DNA from: Rhyacichthys aspro
Lineage: Eukaryota; Chordata; Actinopteri; Gobiiformes; Rhyacichthyidae
Direction: 5' to 3'
Length of the DNA: 64,000 nucleotides
Assembly (NCBI GenBank): GCA_036850595.1
Contig: CM072166.1
Span: forward strand, 17,752,198-17,816,197
This document shows positions 11,513-23,062 of this stretch, piece after piece. Positions within the stretch are counted from its first letter, which is position 1; every line of letters begins with the position of its first letter. The translations under genes were made by a program, and so were the position numbers. The notes below the pieces were generated by a model. That model did not search any database. It was not told where the DNA came from and worked only from the letters and a program-made list of their open reading frames with translations.

Positions 11513-14500
11513 AGTCAACTGGTAAATCTTTAGGTAAAATTGCAGAGCATGGATTTCTTATAAATGGCAAAATATGATGAATGGCTGAATGAGGTACGCA
11601 TATAAACAAACATAAAAAAGAAACATGCGACAATTCAGTAAACCTACACAAGACACAAAGGATCCACTTAAGACCTCACTAAGATTTCAAAAGGTGTTTG
11701 CTAAATGGTGCGCAGTTTTGTCTTTTTTTTTTTCATGTGCGTATCATCTGTGAGTGTGTTGTTTGTGACTCACTCAAAGAAACTGTGTGAGCTATAGCAA
11801 ATGCAAATGTGTGTTTTGCAAGTGTCAGAGATGTGTGGGTCCAGTGAGCAGAATAAAGACAGGCAATGCATTTACAACTTGTATAATTTACTAATGGCAA
11901 ATAAAAAGTCAGAGAAAGGACACTGTTTCCCTGTTTAAATAGATGAGACTCTCTGGATTTGGATATAATATTGGTAATAACACAATTAACTAATCAGTTC
12001 CCATTCATATGATTTGGCTTTGTGAGGAAAAATCGGTGTCATTTGCTGCTACTGAGTTGTAGTCATGGGGCACATGCATCAGCCTTTATCGTGAAAAGAA
12101 TAAATAATATGGTCAGTGTCGGGGGTAACACGTTTATAACTCAAATTAGAGTACTTAAATTCCTTTTTTGGAATAACAAATAGCCATTGCCTTGGTACTA
12201 ACAACAGAACAGATACTTCATCATCAACATCACTCATCAGGCAACGCAGCGGACATCTGTGTGGGTCCTTTTGTAGATACGATGTCACTTAACAAGCATG
12301 TGTTTTGTGTGAAGCTGCACAATCTTTAATCGAGTAAAGGGTAAATGTGTTATGATCATTATTGCACATGAAGCTAACTCTGCTTGTGTTGTTTTCATAG
12401 GAGCCTCTGATCAAAGCAGCTGATTGGTCTGTCTCCATTTGTTGTTTGTAAGACAAACTGCGGCGGCTGCCTGTGACATATCTCTTCCCTTTCCTTTTTC
12501 GCAAACTTTTTAATTGACATTTAACTACAGATTGTCTGCATGAGAAAATGCTTTATGTCCGTGTTAAACTCCTGTTCCAATGTACGGGTTGTGGAAGCAT
12601 AAATGAATAAAGGTCAGACAAGTGTAATTATCAAGCAGCAAACTGAGGAGATAGCTTTATTCGGCAGAAGCGGCAATAGTGGCAACATGCACATTCTCCA
12701 CTGTTAAAATTACAGGATGTGGGACAGACATGTAAAAACATATTCATTACATACAATGCATATGTAAAGACCCATTTAACATGTTCATTGAAGCTCAGGT
12801 GTGTGTTTCATACACTTTGCTTGTTGAAAATGAATAGATGATGATGTTGTAAATGTTCCATGTTCTGGCTGATGCATCATCCATGTTTTTGATATATACA
12901 GTATATATATAGTGTATATGGTGACTTCAAAGGCAATGTGGCAATGGCATGTTATATATCATTTAAACACATGGCTATCGCTGCGTTTTGAAAACAGGCA
13001 GCGACTTCTAAAAGTTCTTTATCTTAAAAATACAAGCTGTGGCAAATAATGTGCTGAACAGTTGTGTTCGTGTGGCAGTAAATGTGACTTTAAGACGTTC
13101 ACAGAGCAGCCGAGCAGAATAAAGGCCCTAACTGATTTTGGAGTGCCTTGGATCTCTTTTTTCTTCTGTAATTTTAAGCTGGCAATTATGACTGGCCATG
13201 CAGAATAAAGGCTTCACACACATTTTTAGAGGGCCTTAGAGTTCTCATTTTTCCACACAACCACCAGAAGACCTCTTTTTTATCTGAAAGAGCACTGAAC
13301 TCTGTAATCAATAGAGACTATGCAGCAGTTTGAAGGTATGAAGTATTTGTTTGAGCCTGACCTGTGATGGCACCTGGATGTGCACCAGAAGTGACAAAGC
13401 GATCAAGCGTAAGCCGTCAGAGCCATCTGAGCGAGGGGCCATTGTGCTCCTCCAGCTTTCTCTCCAGGGGCCACTCCTTTACACATCCCATGTTCTTCTG
13501 CCATTACCATGACCCAATTTCTTTTGAAAACAGGCTTTCCCAAATTGCAGAAAGAGCTGGGGCTTGTACAAGAGCCTTTAAAAGCAGAACTGTCCCCTTG
13601 AGTTTAACTGCGAGCGCTGCAGAGGCCTGCTGCAGAAAGTGCTTTGTCAAGAATTTGTGATAGCGCTGGCTTTCTTTTGCCACAGGGTTACAAGAGGAGC
13701 GGTGGCTCAAAGCTGTCGGAATGTGGCTGGTCACTGAATTAAAATGCAGACAGCTTCACTTAAAATGGAAATACAACACTTCTTTAAAAAGACTAAATTA
13801 AATGCTCTTCCAAAGCAATTTTTTAAATGTTGGTAAAAGAAAAATGCAATCTAGGTGCTTTTCTGTGAACAACAGTGAAGTGGATGAACTCTCAATGATG
13901 TCAGAGGCAGAAGGTTACAAATGGAGTAACCAGTGGAAAAAAAACCTGGAGTTTATGGGCTAGTTTTCACTCTTTTCACACTAATTTTTATTATAATTTT
14001 CAATGGGATATTTTTTCGACCTGTTCCTCGTGTACACAGATGATTACTGCATATCCTCTCTGCCCATATGACAAAAGACACCAATAAGGATAAACATTTT
14101 TCACTTTCTGTGGGCAGGTGATGAGGTTGAACTGTGGTTTAGTGTCACCTAAAGATACATAGTAATGAAAACTATGAGCTAAAAGCAGTTTTTGTTCATG
14201 TCATTACCATACTTTGTGTTTCCATAAATAAATTTCACACGCTTTTTGAAATACTGGATTCAAAATTCACTTGCAAAAACTTTGTAAATTGTTTGGTCGT
14301 GTAGGTTCGGCCATTGCAGATGAGAAACTAATTCATCATGACAAACTTGTATGTTGTTGCTTTAAAATGGTGCTCATAGGTTGCACAGGGACCATCGCAA
14401 AATAAAGTGATTCCTTACTACTTACATGTTACCACACTGAAGTCAACATGCCTCAACTGAAGTTTCTTGTTTAGTGGAGCTGGTGGAGAAAACAACACAA

Positions 14501-14904
14501 ATGTAACTTGTGTGGTATATAAATTAGCCTATTTTCTTCTCCTATTTTATCTGCCTGTTTACATTTTGTTCCAACTCAGATCTAATAAACTCACATCTAT
14601 TCTGGCACAGTAGTAGCAGTATTACTGTCCCATAACGCTTCCATAACATGATGTTTCCAGCACAGCTTTGCTGAACAACACTTATAGCTCGATTAAGACA
14701 CTTATCTGGACTTCTGTCTTTGTCAGAGTTTATGGAAAAAGAGGGAATTGAACTGTTGAGTTCACAACACTCCGCTCAGACTTATGCTGTGGTCTTGGTA
14801 GATAATAGCATTCAGTCTCTCAAAAATAGAAAAGGCCCTCGCATTAAACCCTAAACCTGTTGTTTATAGTGTAAATGCTCATAAACTGAACTGTACGCCA
14901 TCAT

Positions 14905-15003
14905 TTTCGATTCAGTTTTATAGCCCAATATCACAACTGCAGTTGCCTCAAAGGGCTTTAAAAATCTTTCAACACAACATCCCTGTCCTTAGAACCTTCA
15001 TCT
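14905..15003 (+). repeat. Probable interspersed fish repeat
   Basis: tttatagcccaatatcacaa...gcctcaaagggcttt...atccctgtccttagaacctt is familiar as a multicopy teleost repeat of unassigned class. The call rests on recognition only; the copy is degenerate and no target duplication is visible. Confidence 0.4.
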
Positions 15004-15017
15004 GGTCTATATAATAT

Positions 15018-15020
<3 letters not shown>

Positions 15021-15074
<54 letters not shown>

Positions 15075-15084
15075 TGCGTGTGCG
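15021..15084. repeat. (TG)n followed by (CGTG)n microsatellite
   Basis: About 17 TG units run directly into a CGTG tetranucleotide tract: a compound microsatellite. Confidence 0.97.
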
Positions 15085-16429
15085 CACAACAGTCCGTTCC
15101 AAAGAGCACATGAATGCACTTAAAACGATGGTAGACAAAGCTTTTTGCTACTTTTAGCCAATGGCAGAGTGACCTAAAATATGTGTCACTGCTGGTTCAA
15201 AGTGAGTATGTCTCTGAACACTCTCATCTGGTTATGTGTGTTACTTTGTGCTGCTGTCTGACTCCAGAGCTGCTCAGAGTGCAATGTCTGTCTAGGAGGC
15301 AAGCAGATCTGAAGACCAGGTTTGATTTTAGGTTCGACTTAAAAGTAAAACCATGTTCTATGGTCGTGTCACAACCGACCCTTTAATTTCAAATTTGATC
15401 TGTTTTGTCATTCCTTTAGCCTAAGCTTTGATGACTTGTCCTAGGTGCTAAAAAAACGTTTGTGCACTGAGGCTGTTTCAGATTGATTTCAGATTCAATT
15501 TGACCTGTATCTATAGAGATGGAATTTTAGATCTACCAGTGAAGGTCAAAATAGTGGTTCAAGGGAATCTTGCACTGTGGAACTGTACAGGCTATATGAG
15601 GTTTCTGCACCTGCAAGCACAAGCACCTTCAATGAAACAAAATAATCAGTTTGCGTTGAGAGGTTGATGATGGGGGGGTTCATAATATTATAAAGGTATC
15701 TGAGCTGCCATTTCAGTGACAGACATCATGGCTGCAAGAGTTAGAGTGCAACAGGCCAGTGATCTGGTCTTTCAAGTTGGTGGTTGATAGTGATTTTGAA
15801 GAAACAGGGACAACCTTCTGAATGTGAAAAACACTAAAGTTTCCTCCATCTGCTTTGAAGGCAGAGACTAGTTAATAATAAGCATTTATTATTTAATGGT
15901 TTGTTATGTAAGTGAATTAATATAATATAATAATGATTTCTTATAATGTAGCAGTGAGGACAGTTTTATAGGTTGCAATGCTTAAACATGTTTATGCCAT
16001 GAATTCTCTCTGGAACAGTTCCAGAATGTCTGCTATTTTTAAATTCAATCAAACATATTTAAATGACAATGGCTTTTATGTTTTTATGTTTTATGTAAAA
16101 CAGGACATGATACTCTGTAATAGTAAATGTTTTTCTCCTAACAAGTTTTGTAAAACTTGAAGGACGAATCACACATTTATGAATGTGACATAGGCTGTTT
16201 AGACCTTCTAAATAGATCTATAGTTTAAAATTTGGTATAGACACATTCTCGAAGGGATACTGCAAAGGCATAAAATGTGAGCAGTAGGTAGGGGATAATG
16301 ATAAATGAAACCTTCACTGATCCTATACTCAGGTTTAAGCCTCAGAGTCCCACAGTTACCCTAGTGTAACTCTGAACTGTCTCAAAAACCTTGCTCTTCC
16401 CACAGACACATTGGATTTTAGAAAAAGAC

Positions 16430-17060
16430 TAGAAGAGCCATCAGTTGGATGCAGTCCTTTCCTGCAAACGGCTTTCTATCAGAATTCTTTAAGAGATTCT
16501 CCCCATTGCTTTCACTATTACCCTCCACAGTTCTCTCTGAATCTTAAAAAACAGGTGTTTAACTTTAGTCCTTTACTATGGCCTGTATCACTCTGACTGC
16601 AAAAAAGGGTAAAGACCCGACTGATTGTGCTTCTTACAGACCCATCTCTCTATTAAACACAGATGCTTAGAAATTAGCAAAGGTCCTGATAATATTCTCT
16701 AACCATCATATCCAAAAACCAGAGTGGATTCATTAAAGGAAGACAGTCCTACTTTAACATTCAGCATTTAATATTGTCTGAGGATAGGCCAGAGTACGTG
16801 GTCTCCATTGTCATGTAAAAATCATTTAATCGGGTTGAATGACCTTTCTTATTCGCTGTGCTAGACAAATTTGGTTTTGGATCGACTTTCATCTCGTGGA
16901 TCAAATTATTCTACTCCCAACCCACTGCAAAGATCAGTACCAATTCCCAGGTGCAACCTTTCAGCCTACATCATGGCACCTGCCAGTATTGTCCCCTGAG
17001 CTCCATGATCCTTTACTTGGCCAAAGAGCCCCCATTCAGACTTGTGTTGTTTGTTCAATG
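16430..17060 (+). mobile_element. L1/Tx1-like LINE remnant, reverse transcriptase fragment
   Basis: Shifting frames spell KKGKDPTDCASYRPISLLNT at about 16600-16665 (frame joined by eye), then a weak match to the glycine/phenylalanine FIKGRQ region near 16735. LDKFGFGSTFISWIKLFYSQ follows at about 16861-16920, with a degraded motif B region after it (QGCPLSP in the family, here QYCPLSS). These are RT palm motifs of Tx1-type L1 elements in fish. Several frameshifts and stops occur, motif A is lost, and the YxDD region is absent. It is a dead fragment of one ORF2, truncated on both sides. Confidence 0.75.
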
Positions 17061-17122
17061 TTTTAAATTTTTAATTTTTCCAGAAAATATATATTATTTT
17101 GTTACATTTATTATCATAATCA

Positions 17123-17234
17123 GACTAAGGCAGGGATGTCCACACTCAGTCCTGTGGGGCTGGTGAGGCAAGTTGGATAAACCCTGCAGGACACAGACCC
17201 TCGAGGACCGGGTTTGGACGCCCCTGGACTAAGG
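17123..17234. mobile_element. 96-bp hAT MITE with perfect 8-bp TSD
   Basis: The element occupies 17131-17226. It starts CAGGGATGTCCACACTCAG and ends GGGTTTGGACGCCCCTG, imperfect inverted termini of the CAGGGGTGTCCAA...TTGGACACCCCTG type seen in fish hAT MITEs. It is bracketed by an exact 8-bp duplication, GACTAAGG, at 17123-17130 and 17227-17234. The 8-bp TSD and CAGG/CCTG ends indicate hAT. It has no coding capacity. Confidence 0.85.
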
Positions 17235-20200
17235 CAATAATTCGAACATTTCTCATGCTTGTAAATGTGACATGAAAAATATGTAACCAGAGGAAATTAG
17301 ATTCTCTACAACACATTTGAGGTTAATGTGCCTTGCTTAGCCACTAAACTGCATGAGCTCATATGCTTAGAATAACTCAATCCCAAATAAAAGCAGGAGA
17401 GTACATTTTTTGTTTTTTGCGTTTCTTAAACATCTGAACCATGTTGATATATTTCCTGTCTTTCTGCCGTTTGCAGCTGCCTCCTTACAGTTATGTCTGG
17501 AGTGATGCTGCTCTCCAGTTCTCTGTCATCACTTCACATAACTGTCCCATCCCACAGCCCTGTCCCTGCCCCCGTCCCTGGCACCGCTTAATGTCGCTCT
17601 AATTTACAGCCAGACTTACAACTGAATGAGGCCGTTTGATGTTCACTGTTGGCTTTTGATCAGGGCCATATATTCACAGAGCTCCACGGTGGGGGATATA
17701 AATGATTATTACTGTAGTGCGCTTTGTAGAGTGTAATGAATGGGAGTTGATGGGGTAGTGTGTGCCTGGGGAACGGGTTCTTCATATAGGAATTAGCAGA
17801 CTTCTTCATAATGTAATCAGTTACAGATTATTATGATGTGCTACAACTGGCAGTGCGGCAGAGAATCTTGGGATCTTCCAACTTTGCACTGATCAGAAAT
17901 CATTTTAACAGCACTAAACGTTCTACAGTTAATTTATCTTTACCATTTCCTTAAAAAAGGAGTTTTAAATTGAGAGTAGGGCCTTGGCTTAAACTCTGTT
18001 AAGTCTAAGCAATCACAAGGCCATTTTGGGTTGGTTCTTTTTTCATACACATGATCCCTTACAAAGGATAAATATCATAATATCATCATATTGGCATTAG
18101 AGTTTAAGATGAACACAACAGTTTTCCAATGGACAACAAGTGGTCCACTGCCCTGAATTTAGACTTATAGGAAAACTTGTGTTTAAAAGTACATAGATCC
18201 AACAAATCTGTAAACTGGACTCATTTAAAGTTGCTCAGGGGCAGTTGGTACTTTACCAAGTAACATGTTAAAAGTACATTTCAGTTTTCAATTTTAATTC
18301 ATTTTATCTTTTACAAACTATTACACACAAATCTTTTCACTATCATCTGCTGTTTTGCCACAGTAATAGCTCCATACATATAGGCCACAGCAGCTAAAGG
18401 CTACACTGTCTATACAAAAGCTTTGGGCTGTAATAAAACCGTTAAAGTTGTAACCATCATTGTTTCCAAAAGACCTTCTCCTCTTGGGTAGCATTTGTTG
18501 CACTTGACTCGTTTTGATTTGCACAGAGACAGACTATCACAGAGAGCAGTCAGTAAAACAGTGAATCCAGTGAGGGACAGAGAGCCAACTGTAAAAACTT
18601 CACTAATGAGATTTTAGTCTGATATTAGTAATTACTACAACTAATTAGTCAATGTTTAAATTTAATAACGCTGACAGTTCAGAATGATGTCCCCTCTTAC
18701 TGGCATGTTGTTCATTGGCACATTTTGGCACAAATGTTTAGACATAGTATTTGTATTTGAGGTTATTAACTATGACTAGCTAATGCCTACATAACATGAA
18801 ACATACAGTTATGATTTTACAGTGAATTTATTACATGAAAAGGGACATACTTTATACATACTAAGTTGTACTCATTGTAATATTAATGCACCAATAATGA
18901 CTTCATATTCACTTTGCAACACCCATTCATCATTTCTTCCATGGGTCACTTAGCTTGATTAAAGTTAAAGCATTTTTGTAGCTAACTATCTGCAGGAACA
19001 ATGATTATCTATGATTATTAACATCATTACCAGTCTGTTCATGTGGAGCCATTTGCACATAGAGATCTAATCACGTTCTGCTGAGAGAACACGTTTTAAT
19101 ATCAGGTAAGAGGCATGTAGCCATTACTCACATGTGATGAGACCATATGGAAAAGAAAAATCGTCAGTTAATAAGTGAAAGTGAGCCCCTGAACTCACCA
19201 TGAACTTGTGTATTAATGACTGACAGAGACAGAGGCCCAGCTCTGAGACAAACATATACCTCTGCGGTGATCACAGGAACACATGAGCAACATTTGGATG
19301 TGAAGATCAATGCACTGGTGAGGTTTCAACAAGCAATTAAGTGTGGTATATTGCAGCACTCCACTGAACATTTGTTGAATCCAAATACATCAAATTGCTT
19401 AGGAACCTTCCTACTTTTTATTTACTTTGTGGTCACCATGTTAAGAGCTTTCCAAATTCTCACTTTAGTAAAGAAATGAGCTAAAAAAGGAGCTTCATTG
19501 CTTCTTTACTTATCTCTTTTTTGCAACGAGAACCTCTGAACATTCCACTGAGAGTTAAGGAGCTTCATTGTTGGAAAAGGACAAAGTATTGTGTGAAAAT
19601 TTTGGTATTTTGAGGAATTTGAATTCTGAAGTGGCTCAGGACAACTAGCGTCATTCAGTCACCATGTGCTATATCATGTGTTGATTGGTTCTGAAGAAGC
19701 ACATGACAGACAATGCATAAAAACAAATGTATTATTTTTGCACTGGAAATGGATCCTGTTTGTGTTTGCTAATAAACTTAGCCATGTAATAAAGGGGTCC
19801 AGATTATCATTCATTATGTGATTTTTGGAATTACTGATCGTACAGAGGGCATGATGAGCTTCTTAGTATCCACAATCCATTGCGCCACCATCCGAACTCC
19901 ATGTGATGAGTTTGTAATGAGTTTGAAGTGATACTGCATCAACCATTTTTTCATAAATGTTTGATTAGATTTGTAAAAGACACTGCTCTAGAGCCACAGC
20001 TTCTGATTCTAGACTTTTTATTAGTCACCATTGATGCCTGATTTTGTAAAACAATACTAACAATACTTAGTGCACATTTGTTTACATTTGTGAGAAACAA
20101 ATCAGCATGTTTCTTAAGCTGCTACTTTCTTAAGCATCAGCAACATCCTGGTGTTTCTACTGAGAAGAAAGTGGAGTCAGATTGTCAAAACCTTGCTGAA

Positions 20201-20248
20201 GCTCTTTTCTTTATTCAATAAGGAACTTCCTAACGTTAACCTCGTGAC
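17235..20248. other. Intergenic, no gene recognised
   Basis: Mostly unique AT-rich DNA. 17460-17900 has a less decayed, balanced-composition look (possible conserved non-coding element, inference only). Nothing else could be supported. Confidence 0.45.
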
Positions 20249-20499
20249 TAGAGTTGTGACGTTCATGAACAAACCCATCAATATATTGAATGGCTCTTTA
20301 AACTAATGATGGGAAAGAGTCACAGTTGCGAGCCATTCTTTTTTTTTTTTTTTTTTTTTGCTTTCACCCAGATGCACACACAAGCTCCTCCTTTGCTACT
20401 CCACCGAGTGAGACAGAGAACAGGCACAAGGGGAGGAGCGCAGTAGAGTACATGCAGTACTTCAAGTATGTAGCTGGTGACTCAACATGAGCCAAAGAA

Positions 20500-20693
20500 C
20501 ACGCAGCAACATCTGGATGCACTTTTGTGACAAAGATGGTAAAGCTAAATGTAATTCCTTCCAGCAAAACAAGTAATTTAAGTCTAGGTCAACCAATAAT
20601 TTGCATTGCCACTTAAAAACGCAACACCCGGCAGTAAAAATGGCAGAAGTGAGACAAGAACCAACTGATTCCCAAAACAATGCTAGTGACAAT
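20500..20693 (+). pseudogene. hAT transposase, BED zinc-finger segment
   Basis: Reads W-M-H-F-x-D-K-D-G-K-A-K-C-N, a stop, then S-T-N-N-L-H-C-H-L-K-T-Q-H-P, with conserved W, first Cys and the terminal H...H pair of a BED finger. The CxxC second cysteine is replaced, and an in-frame TAA lies between the halves. It is interrupted at 20702 by the 499-bp element. A BED finger is the DNA-binding N-terminal domain of hAT transposases and ZBED proteins. Confidence 0.65.
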
Positions 20694-21210
20694 AAAGTTT
20701 CCTAGCCTGGCCAGCCAGACAGCTTTCTCTTTGTATTACATACAGAGAAAGTTAGTCTGGGATCGCTCGGCTTAAACAGGATTTCAAGGCAGGACCATGG
20801 GCAGAACTAACGCTCGCTGAGTAAACCAATCAGAGAAGACACGGATGTGACGTAAGGAAAGCGAAACTTATTCTAGTTGTCAACAAACCACAGCGTACAC
20901 CAGCGTGGCTCGAGAGAGAAAATGCTTCGGAGACGGTGAATGACTTCTGTTGTTTTTGTCAGAAAAATCTGAGGACACGGGGTGTAATATCGACTTTAGT
21001 GCTTATTTCGATCGTAGTAAGCTCCCTAAACCTGCTACTGTTTTCTCGCGCTCAATATGATGTGAAACAAAATCCCGCCTCCCTCGCTACGATTGGTCGG
21101 AAAGAAAGCGCCGGAGCAGAAATCGGAGGCAGATTGGGCGATCCCAGACTAACTTTCTCTGTATGTAATACAAAGAGAAAGCTGTCTGGCTGGCCAGGCT
21201 AAAAGTTTCC
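20694..21210. mobile_element. 499-bp element with perfect 64-bp TIRs and 9-bp TSD
   Basis: The element is 20703-21201. The first 64 bp (TAGCCTGGCCAGCCAGACAG...ending GGGATCGC) are exactly repeated in inverse at the right end (...CTGTCTGGCTGGCCAGGCTA). The flanks carry a 9-bp direct duplication AAAGTTTCC at 20694-20702 and 21202-21210. The interior (~370 bp) is CpG-richer than its surroundings and has no transposase; the 88-codon open frame over the right half is largely TIR sequence. It is non-autonomous and inserted into the hAT BED-finger pseudogene. A 9-bp TSD and long TIRs suggest a Mutator-like or Merlin-like superfamily, but the ends do not let me decide. Confidence 0.9.
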
Positions 21211-21512
21211 ACCACTGAAAGTGAAAATGCCACCGTCAGTGCTAGCGCTAGTCAAACCATTTCTGCTACAAACAGAACAAAACAAAACAGACATCTCTCA
21301 GTCAGTTTAACTTAATAGCACCTCTCTTAGCTCCACTGAGACAAGGGAAGATAGGATAGATTAGGAAAAGGGTGTCCAAAGCGTCAGCAGTTTTCCTTTG
21401 TTGGACGTCAAGGGTTACAACCTCATTCATTTCTGTAACATGCCTCTCCTGCCTATTGGACTGTTTTGAATTCAGTGAGCGACAGCAGACAACCTGACAA
21501 ATAAGCTTCTCA

Positions 21513-22030
21513 GTGTTGCAGTGGAGTGGGAGGTTGATAAGAAAGTGGTGTGCTGCCTAACCGACAACGCTGCAGACATCATGGCTATTCAAATAACAGA
21601 ATGGACCCACCTTCCATGTCTGGTAAATACAATTAATCTTGTGGGAAGAAATGCTCTCAAAGGTCCACAGCACATCATTGCTAAAGTCAAAGAGGCAGTC
21701 GAATACTTCACAGAAGCACAGAGAGTGCACAAAAACACAGCTCCAAATGAAGATGGATGACCTATGACCCAAACAGGACTGTGTCACAAGATTGAACTCA
21801 ACAATCTTGCTCATGTTGCAGGGTTTTCTGACCAATAAGAATCCCATCATCTCCACTCTGGCCATCACCAATGCACCTGCCATGCCTTTATTCCAACAAC
21901 AATGGACTGTAATGCAGGAGATGTGCACCATCTTGAAGCCATTTGAAGAGGTCACTGTTGGAGACAGTGCAGAAAGGTATATAGCAGAACTGTGTCCTGA
22001 GTCAGACATTATTACAGTATTATCCTGAGT
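21513..22030 (+). pseudogene. hAT transposase, catalytic-core segment
   Basis: VEWEVDKKVVCCLTDNAADI...ITEWTHLPCLVNTINLVGRNAL (21518-21670) matches the hAT/ZBED core, where TDNAAN-type motifs and the HxLNLxV segment surround a catalytic Asp. After a frameshift and stop near 21760, LNSTILLMLQGFLTNKNPI...MPLFQQQWTVMQEMCTILKPFEEVTVGDSAERYI (21795-21990) matches the RWNST-to-SAERY segment of the same family. Trp of RWNST is changed to Leu. The N-terminal part of the core is deleted between 21220 and 21500. Confidence 0.8.
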
Positions 22031-22093
22031 CGGACATACTGCAACAACAAACAATCCTCCACATATTGATCTTTCTGTGTGAAATTTAGTGTA

Positions 22094-22715
22094 TAGTGGT
22101 CCCTCGTTTATCGCGGGGGTTACGTTCTAAAAATAACCCGCAATAGGCGAAATCCACGAAGTAGTCAGCTTTATTTTTTACAATATTATATATGTTTTAA
22201 GGCTGTAAAACCCCTCACCACACACTTTATACACTTTTCTCAGACAGGCATTAACATTTTCTCACATTTCTCTCTTGTTTAAACACTCTCAAAGTTCAAA
22301 CCTTAGCATCTTCCTCTGTCTTTTGGGTGCGACCGCAGGTGCCTTTGTCGGTGCAGAACGTTTCGTCAACATTGTGGGTTTTGTCGGGGAGAAAACTTGC
22401 AAACATACAGCACTTCAGAGTCACACTGCTAGCGATCAAACATTTATGTAAATTTGGCAAGCCGCACGCATTCTGTACTGTACAGGAGACAGTACAGAAG
22501 TACAGGAGGAGATTGATTGACAATGGTCTACAGTCCCTTAGCCAATCAGGACGCAGAACACAATGCGTGAGTTCTCCCTTAGCCAATCAGGACGCAGAAC
22601 ACAATGCGCGTTCATACACTGTAAAAAAAAAAAAACTCATGCAAAATTGCACTAAAAAAATCCGCAAAACAGCGAGGCCGCGAAAGCTGAACCGCGTTAT
22701 AGTGAGGGACAACTA
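22094..22715. mobile_element. Tc1/mariner (pogo/Tigger-like) MITE, TA target
   Basis: Begins tagtggtccctcgtttatcg and ends cgttatagtgagggacaacta, imperfect inverted repeats of the TGGTCCCTCG...CGAGGGACCA type known for Tigger/pogo MITEs. The TA dinucleotides at 22092-22093 and 22716-22717 are the expected target duplication. The interior has no transposase. It carries a tandem pair of an about 33-bp segment (cccttagccaatcaggacgc...) at 22535 and 22578. Inserted into the hAT remnant. Confidence 0.8.
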
Positions 22716-22717
22716 TA

Positions 22718-23060
22718 TTACTATTTAAATTTAATTAAGTGATCTTGATTTGAATATGATTAGAAAAGATGACAAGAACGCTCATGTCACGCTTGGGCAG
22801 CACTTGTGAACTTTTTCTGGACTTTAATTTCCTTCCACCACTAGTGCTCATGACATCCAGTTTTGTAGCCTGCTTGACTTCCAAGAGGACAAGACAGTGT
22901 ATCTATAACATAACCATATATTGCGGTTATATTTCTATATTTTATAACATTTCCTGGATGCGGACAGAGATATACATTGGTTGTCTGTGTAATAAAAACT
23001 GTTTTATTCTTTTTAAATTGAAACATTGAGATCATTGCCTATTACTAAAAAGGGAGAGGC
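22718..23060. other. Unassigned sequence inside the composite
   Basis: AT-rich, no recognisable coding or terminal signal. It may be the 5' non-coding part of the pogo-like element that follows. Confidence 0.35.
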
Positions 23061-23062
23061 AC

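Larger units (their letters stand above)
11516..16420. other. Intergenic, no gene recognised
   Basis: AT-rich. It holds a (TG)n/(CGTG)n tract (15021-15084) and a probable repeat at 14905-15003. A weak local duplication of a cagaataaaggc...gccttggatctc type motif occurs at 13115-13160 and 13201-13250. The open frame at 13364-13660 has no domain. Confidence 0.5.

Noticed and set aside
21557..22054. 165-codon minus-strand open frame
   Set aside because: Antisense to the hAT core segment (TDNAAD, HLPC...LNLV on plus).
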